DNA of 64,000 nucleotides from Macrothele yani. Lineage: Eukaryota > Arthropoda > Arachnida > Araneae > Macrothelidae. The stretch covers positions 46,280,469 to 46,344,468 of the forward strand of contig CM076996.1 of the NCBI GenBank assembly GCA_039090855.1, read 5' to 3'. The notes beneath the pieces are model-generated. The model searched no databases, was not told the origin of the DNA, and saw nothing but the letters and a program-made list of their open reading frames with translations. The position numbers were made by a program, and so were the translations under genes. Shown here one piece after another: positions 43,926 through 55,407 of the stretch; positions within the stretch are counted from its first letter, which is position 1; every line of letters starts with the position of its first letter.

Positions 43926-45350
43926 CACTGACGGAAAAAAAAATCCCAACACCAAGAAGGGTTTGTTTTAGATAAACGACAGTTGGTAGGCGGTGAGAGT
44001 ACACCTGTAAGATGACGTCTATGCAAATTTCGCGCTCGGCGCATACGTGTGGCGCTAGTAGCGCCCCTCGGAACATGCAAAGCAGGTTTGCTGTAAATAC
44101 GCGCTGTAACGTTCGTGAGCGTTAGTTATCGTTGAGATTCGACGTAGGGTGTTGATGTTAGTCAAGAATGCCTTTAAAAAGACGAAGAAGCCATTATCAA
44201 CAGCTCACGGAGTTTGAACGAGGTCGTGTAATAGGGCTACGAGAAGGTGGATTTTCTTTCCGCAATATTGCAGAACGACTTGGCAGGAATGTAGCCACTG
44301 TGCATGATTGTTGGCAGCGGTGGTCAAGGGAAGGTACTGCCTCAAGAAGACCGGGTTCCGGCCGGCCACGTGGCACTACTGAGAGGGAAGACCGCCGTGT
44401 ACGGCGTATGGCCGTGGCGCATCGTACCGCGTCTGCGGCAGCAATTCGAGCTGCAGTTGCCACCACAGTGACACAACGAACTGTTACAAATCGGTTACTT
44501 AAAGGACAGCTCCGAGCCAGACGCCGTGTAGCGTGCATTCCACTTACTCCAAACCACTGCCGTTTACGACTTCAGTGGTGTCAAGCTAGAGCTCATTGGA
44601 GGACGGAGTGGAGATCTGTTGTGTTTTCTGATGAAAGCCGGTTCTGCGTGGGTGCCAGTGATGGCCGTGTGTTGGTTAGAAGGAGGCCAGGTGAGCGCCT
44701 GCAACCAACCTGTCTGCGGCCGAGACACAGTGGACCTACACCTGGAGTTATGGTCTGGGAGCAATTTCCTATGACAGCAGGAGCACTCTCGTGGTTATCC
44801 CACGCACCCTGACTGCACAGTTGTACGTCGGTCTGGTGATTCAACCTGTTGTGCTGCCATTCATGAACAGCATTCCAGGGGTGTTTTCCAACAGGATAAC
44901 GCTCGCCCGCACACCGCTGTTGTAACCCAACATGCTCTACAGAGTGTCGAAATGTTGCCGTGGCCTGCTAGATCACCAGATCTTTCACCAATCGAGCACG
45001 TATGGGACATCATTGGACGACAACTCCAGCGTCAACCCCAACCAGCATTAACTGTCCCTGTATTGACCGACCAAGCGCAACAGGCATGGAACTCCATCCC
45101 ACAAACTGACATCCAGCACCTGTACGACACAATGCATGAACGTTTGCGTGCTTGCATTCAACATTCTGGCGGTTACACCGGTTATTAATGTACCAGCATT
45201 TCACATTTAAAATGGCTCTTCTCGCGCTTACATTAAGCTGTGATCTTGAAACCTTAATCGATTAAATATGTTACCTATACAAATGTATTGCCGCCATTTC
45301 ATTCCTCTACAACTATTTTTTCGTGGTGTTGGGATTTTTTTCCGTCAGTG
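43926..45350 (+). mobile_element. Tc1-like transposon, 32-residue spacing, copy 2
   Basis: Same family and orientation as 22015-23436. Ends CACTGACGG and CCGTCAGTG are flanked by TA (43924-43925, 45351-45352); length 1425 bp. It lies 115 bp beyond the palindromic retroposon. The transposase has a different set of lesions from copy 1, so the two decayed independently. Confidence 0.92.
44168..45188 (+). pseudogene. Tc1-like transposase with two single-base deletions
   Basis: Open from ATG at 44168 (MPLKRRRSHYQQLTEFERGR) through the helix-turn-helix and the first catalytic motif VVFSDESRFC to GVMVW. There one G is missing from a GGGG run (~44757) and the frame shifts. A second G is missing from a GGGGG run (~44877). 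The final frame (to 45188) holds MLPWPARSPDLSPIEHVWD with the catalytic Glu and the usual C-terminus ending GGYTGY. Both tryptophans lost in copy 1 are intact here. Confidence 0.9.
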
Positions 45351-45359
45351 TATTTCCAT

Positions 45360-45596
45360 AAACCGATTTGCTAGCACACTACGTAAAGGGAAGCTTCTAG
45401 CGGTAAAATTTTACCCTCAGCAGTTTTCCAGGAAAATGACTAATGATGGTGAAAAATAAAATTTTACGAAAAATTTGCATAAAGCCTGAAACAATATGCT
45501 GAGGAAGAAGGATCAAATAAATTATATATCCATCCCAATGTATACAAATTCCTTTTCTTCGCTTCTCATGTGGTAGTGAAATACTTTTCTTTTTGT
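45360..45596. other. Short spacer
   Basis: No gene or recognised repeat between the Tc1-like element and the next SINE. Confidence 0.4.
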
Positions 45597-45792
45597 TCTG
45601 GGGTTTAACTACCACCGTGAGCAACTGAATGGGCGACAGGCAGTCACCTGTGCCTGATGTATCACCACTGGTTCCGGAGAAGGGAGAGAGCCAGTGTCGC
45701 ACACCATCCATGCTTCGCTCGGGATTCGAACCCGGACCCACTTGGATGAACGGCCAGAGGCCAGCGCTTAGACCACTGCGCCGCAAGGGCAG
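45597..45792 (-). repeat. SINE family 1, variant copy
   Basis: Plus-strand text has GGTTTAACTACCACCGTGAG, GGGAGAGAGCCAGTG, GGGATTCGAACCCGGACCCA and GCGCTTAGACCACTGCGCCG, which is the complete body plus tRNA-like head in inverse. A stretch between body and head differs from the other copies (no AAGACAAACACAACATC), so it may be a subfamily. Confidence 0.8.
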
Positions 45793-46428
45793 TCAAGTTT
45801 CTTGGTTTGTTTCGGAGTTTATTATATTTTACTTTACAACCAAGCTTGTTACATGGTAGATACAGAAGACATAGCGTGAGAATAACAAAACCGCTGAACA
45901 AAACTACATACTGTGGGGAAAAAAAACCCCAAAAAATATTGATACCGAGAAAACTAGCGTAAAGCTAGGTGCACATATTGCTAATACCAAAACACAATTT
46001 GTAACATCATAATACAATAAGTGGCACGTCGTAAACAATCAAGGTAATGCAACTGCATGCAAAGGAAAACTACAAAAAACATTACGATCTAAAATAAGAC
46101 AATAAGGACGCATCACAGTAAAAGATGTGACATCACTAGAAACCAGAAATAAAAACTCAAATGTCCAACAGCAAGATAGGGTCACATACTTCAGATAAAA
46201 AGTGTAACCCCTATATCCCATATTTCAAACCAATCATCATTTGGTGATCACATCGCAAAGGATCGTGGAACAGAATTTGTGAGCTGGGCATTCTTATACT
46301 CCGCCTGTAGTCTAGACCGCAGGCGGATCACAAACTATGCCTTAAGCGCCTGCTGAGCAAAATGAACACTTGGACTGGCAGCCGGAAAGCGATGAGTAAG
46401 ATAAAAGCAATAGATAACATAACATGTT
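45793..46428. other. Likely 3' flank of the LINE relic
   Basis: No coding frame of note. It lies directly 3' of the minus-strand LINE remnant and might be its untranslated region, but no tail or TSD was found. Confidence 0.35.
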
Positions 46429-47654
46429 TCAGTAACGTAAAAGAGTAATTACAAACATTATGAGATGAGAGATTTGTATGTACTCAGAAACTGAATGATC
46501 ATGTCGACAAACACTTTGAAGAATCCCTTGAAGCACTTGAAACACTGGATAAAGGACAGGGCACAGCACATAAACATGGAAAATACTGCCGACATCCGGG
46601 CAGTACAGACATCTTGGTGAAGAAAGGATGCCGAACTGGTGGAGAACCTCCGGTACAGGCAAGCGCCAGTAGAGGAAACGCCACTGAATATCACATTCCT
46701 GGCGTCTGTTAATAGTGCGATAAACAGCTCGCCAGATGGGCTGCAGTGAGTGTGAGGGAACATCTGTAATAGGAAGCGGCGAGCGATTCTCCAGAAGTAA
46801 TGTTTTGTACCAGGTGGAATTAGTCACACTGGGCAGTCTGCAAGTCTGGAAGAAACGATCACGCAGAAATGACACATCAGGTAGCACAGAAGGGGTTGAT
46901 GTGAGTCCATACATGGTGATCCACTGCGGAAAGAGAGTGCAAATAGCCGTCTTGATTGCCTGGTACTTATGGTAGTTGCTGTGTGACATAATAAGCGTGG
47001 CAGAGAGATTGAACAGAGGTTTCCAGCGAAAATCAACGGTGAATAGTTGAGAGACTACTGCAATCCCTGCAGTAAGCCACGTAGGACAGGCGAAGGTACA
47101 GAGATGTGGGGGATGAAGAACAGATTTGTAAAACAGCGGTTCCAACAATAATTCTGTGGGCGAGGATGGAGTACACGTGTTGAAGAAAGTATCCTCCAAA
47201 CTTTCAAACACCGTTTATAGTACTCAGACAGATCAGATGACATGAGCTGATAATGACTCATCTTCACTAAAGTGGAGAGAGTTAGCTGAGGATTGTATTG
47301 AGTAATCTCTTTATTAACTAGTATGGTGGCAGATGCTTCAGGTTCTTCCATCAGACACACAAGGGCAGCAATACAAAATGCATTGGATTTTATATCTACG
47401 GACACAAGAGCTTGTCCACCACATTCTAGAGGCAATGTGAGATTCGTAGCAGCCACCCAATGTATAGAATTCCATATAAATCGAACCATCAATGCTTGGA
47501 CTTGACGTAGGAACAGTGATGCGGGAGGAACAGCTTTGATGGTATGCCACAGCAACGACGCTGCCAGACTTTTGGCAATTACTGTTCTTCCCCGGTGAGA
47601 CATGAACGAAAGGACACGATGCCTCTTTCGAAAAACAGCTTGAACCTTCTGCAA
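46429..47654 (-). pseudogene. Non-LTR retrotransposon C-terminal domain, frameshifted
   Basis: Two overlapping minus frames (47654-47055 and 47211-46429) read as one protein. It has SHRGRTVIAKSLAASLLWHT, VRFIWNSIHWVAATNLTLPL and GGQALVSVDIKS, then RRQECDIQWRFLYWRLPVPE and CLYCPDVGSIFHVYVLCP. The 'RG...LL.S.LWH...FIW...H.....L.LP...GG' pattern and a Cys-rich C-terminal motif are typical of L1/Tx1-like LINE proteins downstream of the RT. The RT itself is absent; upstream sequence is replaced by the array-B fragment at 47685. A shift lies near 47200. Clade call is tentative. Confidence 0.6.
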
Positions 47655-47684
47655 AAGCCTTGAACAGTTTTTAATGTAACTAGA

Positions 47685-47962
47685 ATTTTTTCAATCGGAT
47701 GTTTAGAAGCAAATATGTGGAATAAAACGTAATTTTGAATTCGACATCATCTGCATTTACGCCCTCTAGCGGCAAAATTGTGCATTGTAAAAAAAAAAAA
47801 CGAAATAAAGGATCATCATTCGCATATTTCAAGCTTCCGAATGCAAAAAGAATTTTTCAAATCGGACTAATAGTTGCAGAGATACAGTGGGTACAGACGG
47901 ACGGACGGACAAACAAACCGTTAACATAAGCACGATCTTTTTTTACAAAAGACGTGCTAAAA
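47685..47962 (-). repeat. Array-B terminus with one CTCF-like unit (copy B2)
   Basis: Almost identical to 24523-24822. It has TTTTTTCAATCGGATGTTTA, one TACGCCCTCTAGCGGC motif, the GGATCATCATTCGCATATTT phrase, a short (GGAC)n run and the terminus GCACGATC...GACGTGCTAAAAA. The sharp start shows it is a truncated copy of the element whose longer versions are B1 and B3. Confidence 0.85.
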
Positions 47963-50716
47963 ATATTGGTGTTAGATCTGTATTTCTTAACTAACATTCT
48001 TCTTTATATTGAATGGATAAAAATGATTTTTTTCCTGCAATGAAAACTATTTTTCTTATAACAGTAGGTTTACATTTCTTTTTTTTTTTTTCTCTCTTTT
48101 CATGAACATTTGGCGGAACGAGAAAGGGAAGAACTTTTTTTGGATTTCGACGGGGACGGGTAACACGGTCCGGATTGGTATCGTCACCATTGGTGAGTAA
48201 CAATAATAATTTAAAATTTCATTATTAGGAAAAACCTTTATAAAGTAATATATGAAAAATTGCCATTTCCCAGGTGTACTTTAAGTTTAGGTCTTTTCCC
48301 AAGCAAATAAATTTATCTGTATGTTTATCGTTAATTTATTCTATCCACAATACCGTACTAGAGTTTGCGCCCGCTTATATTCGATATTTTTAATTTCCTT
48401 TACGAAATGTAATGATTTCCAAGTCCGTTCACTTACTTTTTTCTTTTAGAATATCTCCCACTGTCCACCTACTAATACGTTTCTCAAATAGATTTGAAAA
48501 ATTATTCTCAATTAATTGCTGGCTTGAAGAAAAAAAATTTTCCTGGTATGTATACACACAAATTTATATATATATTTTTTTTTTATGGGCACTCAAAGCA
48601 TTACGCCCCCATCCCATCTCTGCTGAATTCAGTCGAAAACAAGACAGATCTGCGCGAGATACACAACTAACAATATCCTATCGACGTGATAAACCGCTTC
48701 GAAATACAGTAAATGAACTGAACGCTAAAAAGCTGTAGCCCACGGGAGTTGGGATGGCTTTGTCCCTTTTACGCAGAAGGTCAATTCGTTGTACAACACC
48801 CCTCTATTCTATCAATCACCTTCAAGGCACTAATGGGTGCTGATGAACCCTCGCGCACGCACGCCCGCACGCAAGCGCACACACGCACATACACACACCT
48901 GTTAATAGCCATGAGGCTTCAAGTAATCCGGGTGTTTCAAGTACAGTAATCCACTTTTGCTCTTGCAAGCGAAGTGAGAAACGAACCAATAAAGGCTTGG
49001 CGGGGAGTGACGAACCATCTATGGCCGAGTTTCGTAGAAAATTCCGTGAAGTAGAAACAGCAGAAATGAGAATTAAACTTTTCGAATGGGGCGAATGAAA
49101 GGTGACGCTACAAGCTTCTTTAATTCTCTTCTGTTGAGATGGCGGTTCAAAGGGGCTGTTCAACATGCTTTGAAAGCATATGGTGCTCTTAGTGCATGGA
49201 CGGTTGGCAGACAGCGGTTCATCGAAAAAATTTTTACGAACAGGTATTGAGGAAAATCTGTTCCAGAGTAACAGCAGGCGAAAATTAAGGGCAGCGGTTT
49301 AGAGAGGTTCTATTGTATTTCCACATTTCTTCACACAGGACAGAAAAATTATGTGGTAGCTGGTTGCACTGAGTATAACGTACGCCGATCTACAGCGCCG
49401 AAAGTTTCTTATAACTGCACAATATTATATTGATTTTTAGATCTAAGATTTATTAATCATTTCTGTATGCAGCAGTGATTTTTTTTTCGGGCGCTGCTCT
49501 GTCTTAAGTTTTTGTCATGTCGTTTAACATGACAAAAACTGACTTAAGTAAGTGAAGTCATATTTTATCAAAAGTTTAGTCCTGTGACTGACTCAATATC
49601 ATTGAAAAAGTCAACGTATGAAGGTTGTTTTGTTTTGAAAGTAAATGGTAATAATAAAAAAATAATCTGTTGTTCTGACCGAGATTCTTGAAGTAAATGC
49701 CGTGTTTGAGCTTTCTTCACTGATAACTTCTTTGCTCGATTATGTTTGTGAGTATTCGAGTAACAGGAATTCTCCAACATTGTCCTCCGAAGGCATTGCT
49801 CTTCTGTGGATCATCCTAACGGCAAAAATGTTTAGTTTCAGCTCATAAGACTTTGATTAAATCTGAGAATGCAAGCTGATTAGTAGAGTCATAGTCCATA
49901 ATAATTTCCAAGCTATGGAAGACCAAGTCAACCGCATTAATACGCCTGAGCATTTTATAGTTGGGGTAAAGTAACCCCGTGTTTGTAACTCAAACGCAGG
50001 GTTACCTTCTTTTAAATTTCTAAGAAGTAACAGTAAAAATCTCGATGACACCGCATAGTTGCGCAGCGGCTTTTTGCTCTACCGCATTGGGAGTTTACTA
50101 TATCACCTGCTGTTCTGTCACCAATGCCCAGGAGCATTTTGCTGAATTGCCGTCTCGGTGGCCTCGTGGTCAGAGGTATACACTTAAAAATTTTTTGAAA
50201 TTCACGAGATATTTCCCCTGATTACTTTCGTGAATTATTAAGGAAGCATAATTCTGAAGAAAAATTTTAAATTTTCAGAAACCTTTTCGCTATTCCTTTC
50301 GTTAATTAACAGAAAATTCTGAATTTTCAAAACCCTATTCGCAATTCCTTTCGCACATAACGTAAATTCTGATCTCATTTTTTCTATATCCATATGACAG
50401 AAAATTTCTGGTAATAGAATCAATTCACGGGAATGCTTGAGGTTTGATTGACTTTTAAATTTCAGTCGTCTGTCGGAAGATCTAATTTTGAAGTCCTGTA
50501 GCGAGATCGGATATTGTAAGTAACATAACGCATGACATTTTAGTTCTTGTGGCACCCGATATTCTTTCCTTCCCCATTTTGAGCGCCAGCTATTCTATAG
50601 TGTTACCGTATGAAACCGGATACTTAAATTATTGTGCAGGTGATTAAATGAAGTCTATGTATCAGTCTTTGGACCCTTAAGACAAAAGTTATTGTAGCTA
50701 CCAAGAATAAATTTTA
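47963..50716. other. Gene-free region
   Basis: No supported gene. A CGCACGC/CACACA-type microsatellite lies at ~48855-48898. A hairpin with 14-bp core arms (AGTTTTTGTCATGT and its inverse) spans ~49503-49548. TGCCGTCTCGGTGGCCTCGT near 50141-50160 weakly resembles the SINE-1 head, but no body follows. Other open frames (48412-48738, 50238-50555) lack motifs. Confidence 0.45.
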
Positions 50717-50966
50717 TATGTAGCAGTTTTTTTTTTTTTTTTTTGATTGAAGGTTTAACGACCACCGTGAGCAACTCAATGGGCTATAAGCAGTCGCTCG
50801 TCCCTAATTTAGGGTCACTGGTTCCAGGGAAGGGAGAGAGCCAGTGCCGTAAGACAAACACAACATCCATGCCTCACCGGGATTCGAACCCGGACCCCTT
50901 TCGGACAAATGATCAAAGGCCATCGTTTAGACCACTGCGCCACCGGGGCGTCTATGTAGCAGTTTT
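50717..50966 (-). repeat. SINE family 1, full copy with 14-bp TSD
   Basis: TATGTAGCAGTTTT at 50717-50730 and 50953-50966 is the target duplication. The minus-strand SINE (50731-50952) has box A (GTGGCGCAGTGGTCTAAA), box B (GGGTTCGAATCCCGG), the standard body and a poly(A) tail (poly(T) on plus). This is a young, pol III-type retroposon. It lies in inverse orientation 126 bp from the next copy. Confidence 0.93.
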
Positions 50967-51065
50967 GTTAAAAAATACTATAAAGCAGTACATTGCACCT
51001 TTTCTTAAAGATAATTGAAAGCGATTGTGAGTTTTACATGATCTCAAGTTCCAAAGCATTCTGTT

Positions 51066-51316
51066 ACTTCCAAAAATCGCCGCCCCGGTGGCGCAGTGGT
51101 CTAAGGTGCTGGCCTCTGATCATTCGTCCGTAAGGGGTCCGGGTTCGAATCCCGGTGAGGCATGGATGTTGTGTTTGTCTTACGGCACTGGCTCTCTCCC
51201 TTCCTGGAACCAGTGACCCTAAATTAGGGACGGGCGACTGCTTATAGCCCATTGAGTTGCTCACGGCGGTCGTTAAACCTCCAATCAAAAAAAAAAAAAA
51301 AAAACTTCCAAAAATC
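51066..51316 (+). repeat. SINE family 1, reference copy with 13-bp TSD
   Basis: ACTTCCAAAAATC at 51066-51078 and 51304-51316 flanks a complete 225-bp SINE (51079-51303). Order: GCCGCCCCGGTGGCGCAGTG head with box A, GTCCGGGTTCGAATCCCGGT box B, GGATGTTGTGTTTGTCTTAC, CTGGCTCTCTCCCTTCC, CTTATAGCCCATTGAGTTGC, TCGTTAAACCTCCAATC, poly(A). The head is tRNA-like (Leu/Ser-like in look). At least nine copies occur in the window. Mobilisation would need a LINE partner, not identified here. Confidence 0.95.
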
Positions 51317-51357
51317 ACGGTGAAGAAAATACGTAATTTGTAATAAGTGCTCTTATA

Positions 51358-52647
51358 TTAGGTTGTCGGAAAAGTCACGGCGTATTTTAGCACCCGATGG
51401 CGGTTGGGCGGTTTTGGAAGTACTAGAGGCATGCACAGCTCTGTTATCGCTATGGCATTCGACAGGTGCCAGTTTTAGCTGCAGTCTAAAAGGAATAGTG
51501 AGCGATTTGGTTGATTTGCGGAGATTTCACATCAAATTGATGATGGAAGACCAAACTGTGCATTTTCGCCTTATTTTACTGTTTTACTTCCGTAAAGGCA
51601 AGAACGCGCGTCAAGCTTGTGAAAAGTTGCGTAAAGTGTACGGTGATAATGCTGTATACAAGAACGTCAGTGCCAGCGGTGGATCTCAAAATTCCGTGCT
51701 GGTGAATTTGACCTCAACGATGCTCCTCGGTCCGGGAGGCCCACCGAGGACGATGACGACCAAATCAAGGCATTGATCGAGTCAAACCCACGTTACACGA
51801 CACGAGAGATTGCAGACACATTGCACATCCATCATTCAAGCGTTCACGACCACCTGAAGAAGCTGGGATAGGTAAGCTAGCTCGATGTGTGGGTTCCTCA
51901 TGAACTCAAAGAAGCTCAATTGACGGCGCGTATAAACATCTGCGATATGCTCATTAAACGTGAGGAAAACGATCCTTTTTTGAAGCGACTGATAACTGGT
52001 GACGAAACGTGGATTGTGTACAACAATGTGCTGCGCAAACGGACTTGGTCCCGACGTGCTGCTTCGCCTCAAACGACATCCAAAGCAGACATTCATCAGC
52101 GGAAGGTTCTGGTCTCAGTGTGGTGGGATTTTAAAGGTGTCGTGTTTTTCGAGCTCCTACCACGGAACCAAGCAATCAATTCGAATGGGTACTGTCGGCA
52201 ATTGGACAGTTTGAACGAATCCATCATCCAGAAACGTCCAGAGCTCGTTCATCGTAAAGGTGTTGTGTTCTATCACGACAACGCGAGACCACACAAAAGT
52301 TTGATCACCCGCCAAAAATTATTGGAGCTTGGGTGGGATGTGTTGCCACACTCAGCATATTCGCCTGACCTTGCGCTGTCAGACTTTCACTTGTTTCGCT
52401 CTCTTCAACAGTCCTTGCATGTATAACGTTTAATTCAGATGAGGCTGTAAATCAGCACTTTGTACAGTTTTTCGCCACGAAAGACAGGTTCTTCTATGAA
52501 CGAGGCATTCTGCAACTCACTGAAAGAGGGCAAAAGGTTATCGAACAAAACGGGCATTATATCATTGATTGATATTTGTTCTTCCTATCAATAAATGACC
52601 TTTGCAAAACATGGCTAAAATGCGTCATGACTTTTCCGACAACCCAA
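51358..52647 (+). mobile_element. Mariner transposon (DD34D) with both ends
   Basis: TTAGGTTGTCGGAAAAGTCA at the left and TGACTTTTCCGACAACCCAA at the right form the terminal inverted repeats, flanked by TA (51356-51357, 52648-52649). At 1290 bp with one transposase it has classic mariner size. The transposase is broken by stops and shifts, so it is non-autonomous. Confidence 0.92.
51540..52572 (+). pseudogene. Mariner transposase, DD34D, broken
   Basis: Near 51540 MMEDQTVHFRLILLFYFRKG starts the N-terminal helix-turn-helix region. A shift near 51670 is followed in other frames by DLNDAPRSGRPTEDDDDQI and TTREIADTLHIHHSSVHDHL. Stops at the KKLG position (~51870) precede a long frame (51887-52426) with LITGDETWIVYNN (first Asp), VVFYHDNARPH (second Asp) and SPDLALSDFHLF (third Asp), 34 residues apart. 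A last shift near 52425 moves the C-terminus to another frame, ending at TGA 52572. It would act at TA targets; inactive here. Confidence 0.9.
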
Positions 52648-52649
52648 TA

Positions 52650-53390
52650 GAGTAAATAAAATTATTACAAATGTATTCAGCAAAACAATGAGCTCCAACA
52701 GAAAATAAAACGTCTAATTCAATATCATTGACAGCAAGAAAAACAAAGGCATCATGGCCTGATTAGAATTCTACATGATACGTGACTGTGCTTAACGTGT
52801 ATTCCTGGCTCAACGGCAGCACGCGCGTTTGCAGTTGAACAGAAAGCCGGACAAATCAGGTTCGGTCACCACCAGCGGCAAACGGAAAGGATCTAAAGAA
52901 GTCAAAGATTTTGCGAAAGTTTTGTATAAATACGAAAAACCCGAAACTGACTTTTCTGAAATAAACGGAATTATTGACTACGGAAAATCGGCCAAAATAC
53001 TGAAATTAGAAGAAATGGGCTCCTTTAAAAACGTTAAAAGACTGGCTCCTACTGGCAACTTTGCTGCACGTTATTTTCAGGAATTTTTAGTGAATTCATA
53101 CCACTTATGTTTCACGGCGTAGGCTTCTGGCTAACAATCCGAATTGGGCGTTGGTACGAATCGTGGATAAGGCATGGGCTGTACTCTTAACCTAACATGC
53201 TGGTTCTTTCTCTTTCCTGGAACTAGTGTCCCAAAATCTTCGAAAGATCAGATAATATGTAGAGGATTTTAGGAAGGAGTGTCTGACCCCGGGTCTTAGA
53301 CAACCCTTAGAAATCGGAAGCTAGGAGATTTGGGCTAGAGTGCCCGATAGGAAAGTGACGCGGAAGCAAGGTAGAAAGGGGGAGGAAGAT
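52650..53390. other. Gene-free region with one unrecognised frame
   Basis: A 97-codon plus frame (52829-53122) begins with TTG rather than ATG, is lysine-rich and has no motif I recognise; it is not called as a gene. Nothing else stands out before the SINE-like segment. Confidence 0.4.
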
Positions 53391-53560
53391 GCCCTTATTT
53401 TTTACCGGGAGGTCAGTACCCGGGGTCCGACGGCTTAACGTGCCCATCCGACGCACGGCGGATATTTAGTGGTTCGAGCGTTCGTACCTGCCTGGGATTG
53501 AACCTGAGGTTTCTCCGTGGCAGTCACCAACGTTAACCACTAGGCCATGCGTGTCCAAAG
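53391..53560 (-). repeat. SINE family 2 (tRNA-headed, conserved 3' domain)
   Basis: On the minus strand GGCCTAGTGGTTAACG (box A), then AGGTTCAATCCCAGG (box B), form a tRNA-like head. About 50 bases later comes GGATGGGCACGTTAAGCCGT followed by CGGACCCCGG. That second block looks like the central/3' domain found in several invertebrate tRNA-SINEs. Unlike family 1 it has no clear A-tail, and no TSD was found. Confidence 0.65.
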
Positions 53561-54214
53561 GGATCCGTCCTTACAACCTAAAGAAATAACAGCATCGTCA
53601 GCTTAATGGACTACTTCGGCCCAGGGCTGCCACCACAAATCCTGTCCACCTCTCTAGATCATAGGTCTCTTCAGGTCTTGCATTCACTACTCTCAGTTTC
53701 CCGAACACCAGGTGTTTCGATTAATTCCGGGATTTTATTCGGACGTTTAGTAGTAAGTGACTTAATTGTACTTCTTTTTCTCTTCAGTTTCTCGAGAGGC
53801 TTTTGCTGTGCTTCGGACGCTATGTTCGAAAATTTAGTGTACTTTAATCTCGGGCGTGAATAACAGCAACTAGAGTCGTCTCACTTTGAGGCGTCAAAAT
53901 ATTTCCAATATCTATTTGGTAGTAAAAATCTTACCTTTTTGAACAGTCACTCCGACAAAATAAGTGGCGACGAGGATGAGATTGCTAGGTACAATTTATT
54001 ACCTTTATGCACGAATGCACTCATATACGAAGACATTCGCTCCCACATTATCCTGGAATACAAAATCACATAAACTCCTTATTTAATTCTCACTTCGCAA
54101 CTACTCATCTTTTCTTGTTCGCACTTTGTCTCCTTCTAGCACATCGAGGCAAACCAGAAACAAGACCACCGGCGCACCGCGTCTGCGGTTCTTGCGTCAC
54201 CTACTAACAATATA
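53561..54214. other. Gene-free spacer
   Basis: No recognised gene or repeat. The open frame at 53606-53863 has no motif and ordinary composition. Confidence 0.4.
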
Positions 54215-55405
54215 CACTGAAGAGCAATTGAATTAGAGATAACTGTCTAGTAAAGTGTAGCACCACCTTTCGCCCTGATGACGGCGGCGATTCGTCTCGG
54301 CATTTACTCGACAAGACACCGGAAGCGTTGGGAAGCCATACGGATCCACGACCCCTGAACAAGCTCCCACTGTTCACGAAGATTTGATGGAGGGGCTCCT
54401 CTCTCTCTCGATGGCATCCCAGATGTGCTCGATGGGATTGAGGTCAGGTGACCTAGCTGGCCAAGGTAGCGAGGTCACGTCGGCAGAGTGTTCATTCAAC
54501 CATTTGGATACAATTCGGGAGCTGCATTGTCTTGCTGTAGGATGAGGTCCCCAGTGTGATGCTGAAGACGCACAAACGGGAGCAAATGGTCGTCCAGGAT
54601 ATCCCGGTAACGTTGACCTGTGAAGGACGATGTTACACGTACCAGGGGTCCCATTTCAGTCCACGTAAACAGTCCCCAGACGAGAATGCCACCCCCACCA
54701 GCTTGAAGAGTACCCTGCTGGCAAGAAGGATCCATCGCTTCATGTGGTTTGCGCCGTACTAGAATCCTGCCATCCGCATGTACCAACGTGAATCTCGACT
54801 CATCAATCCAGGCAACATTTTCCCACATGTCTGGGGTCCAGTGGCGATGTTCCCGCGCACATGCTAATCTTTGCACCCTGTGATGTGCGGTCAGCAGCGG
54901 TACCCTCTTGGGACGATGGCTTCTGTACCCCATAGCGAAGATAGTTCTGGATGGTGTGGCTGCTTACACGTTTTTGTGCACTAGCGTTAAATTGCCGAGT
55001 GATTTCTTGCACTGTGGCCCGTCTATCCGCTGTTACAATGCGAGCTAGCCGACGATGACCCCCTCATCCACACGCTGTTGTCCACGGCAGTTGGCCCTTG
55101 CAGGGATGGTTTTACCGGATTCGATGGACTCACGGTGCACCCGTGACACAGTGGCTCGTAAAAATCCCAGTGCCGACTTCCGAGATGAAGTGACCCATTC
55201 GTCGGGCCCCAACAATTTGCCCACGATCAAATGCGCTTAGATCCTTCGTCTTACCCATACTGCGTCCGACTCTTACTGATTCCCGTTGCATCACTCCTTA
55301 TATTGTCGGATCGCTGCATATGTCATGTCGTTTCCGTTTAAAGGGCCGCCCACAGCGCCATATTTGCATAACGCCAGCTGTCTCTAATTCAATTGTTCTT
55401 CACTG
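54215..55405 (-). mobile_element. Decayed copy of the DD36E Tc1-like transposon
   Basis: Ends CACTGAAGAGCAATTGAATT (54215) and AATTCAATTGTTCTTCACTG (to 55405) with TA on both sides (54213-54214, 55406-55407). It is an inverted copy of 26390-27609 at roughly 90% identity with several indels; length 1191 bp. One base in the right end (CACTG for CAGTG) has changed. Confidence 0.92.
54247..55258 (-). pseudogene. DD36E Tc1-like transposase, broken copy
   Basis: From ATG at 55258 (MGKTKDLSAFD) the helix-turn-helix is open for a short way, then small deletions shift the frame near 55180, 55075 and 54915. A long open piece (54933-54496) holds IDESRFTLVHADGRI (first Asp), LVWGLFTWTEMGPL and LILQQDN (second Asp). 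A shift immediately after QQDNA removes the usual PC motif, and the PIEHIW Glu motif survives only in another frame near 54440. Stop at 54247. Comparison with the 26.5-kb enzyme shows multiple independent lesions, so this copy is long dead. Confidence 0.88.
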
Positions 55406-55407
55406 TA

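Noticed and set aside
48855..48900. CpG island or regulatory cluster
   Set aside because: It is a short CGCACGC/CACACA microsatellite with no gene nearby.
50130..50170. Additional SINE-1 head (TGCCGTCTCGGTGGCCTCGT)
   Set aside because: Only ~25 bases resemble the head and no body, box B or tail follows.
52829..53122. 97-codon lysine-rich frame
   Set aside because: It starts with TTG, not ATG. No motif, no repeat relationship and no splice or promoter context supports it.
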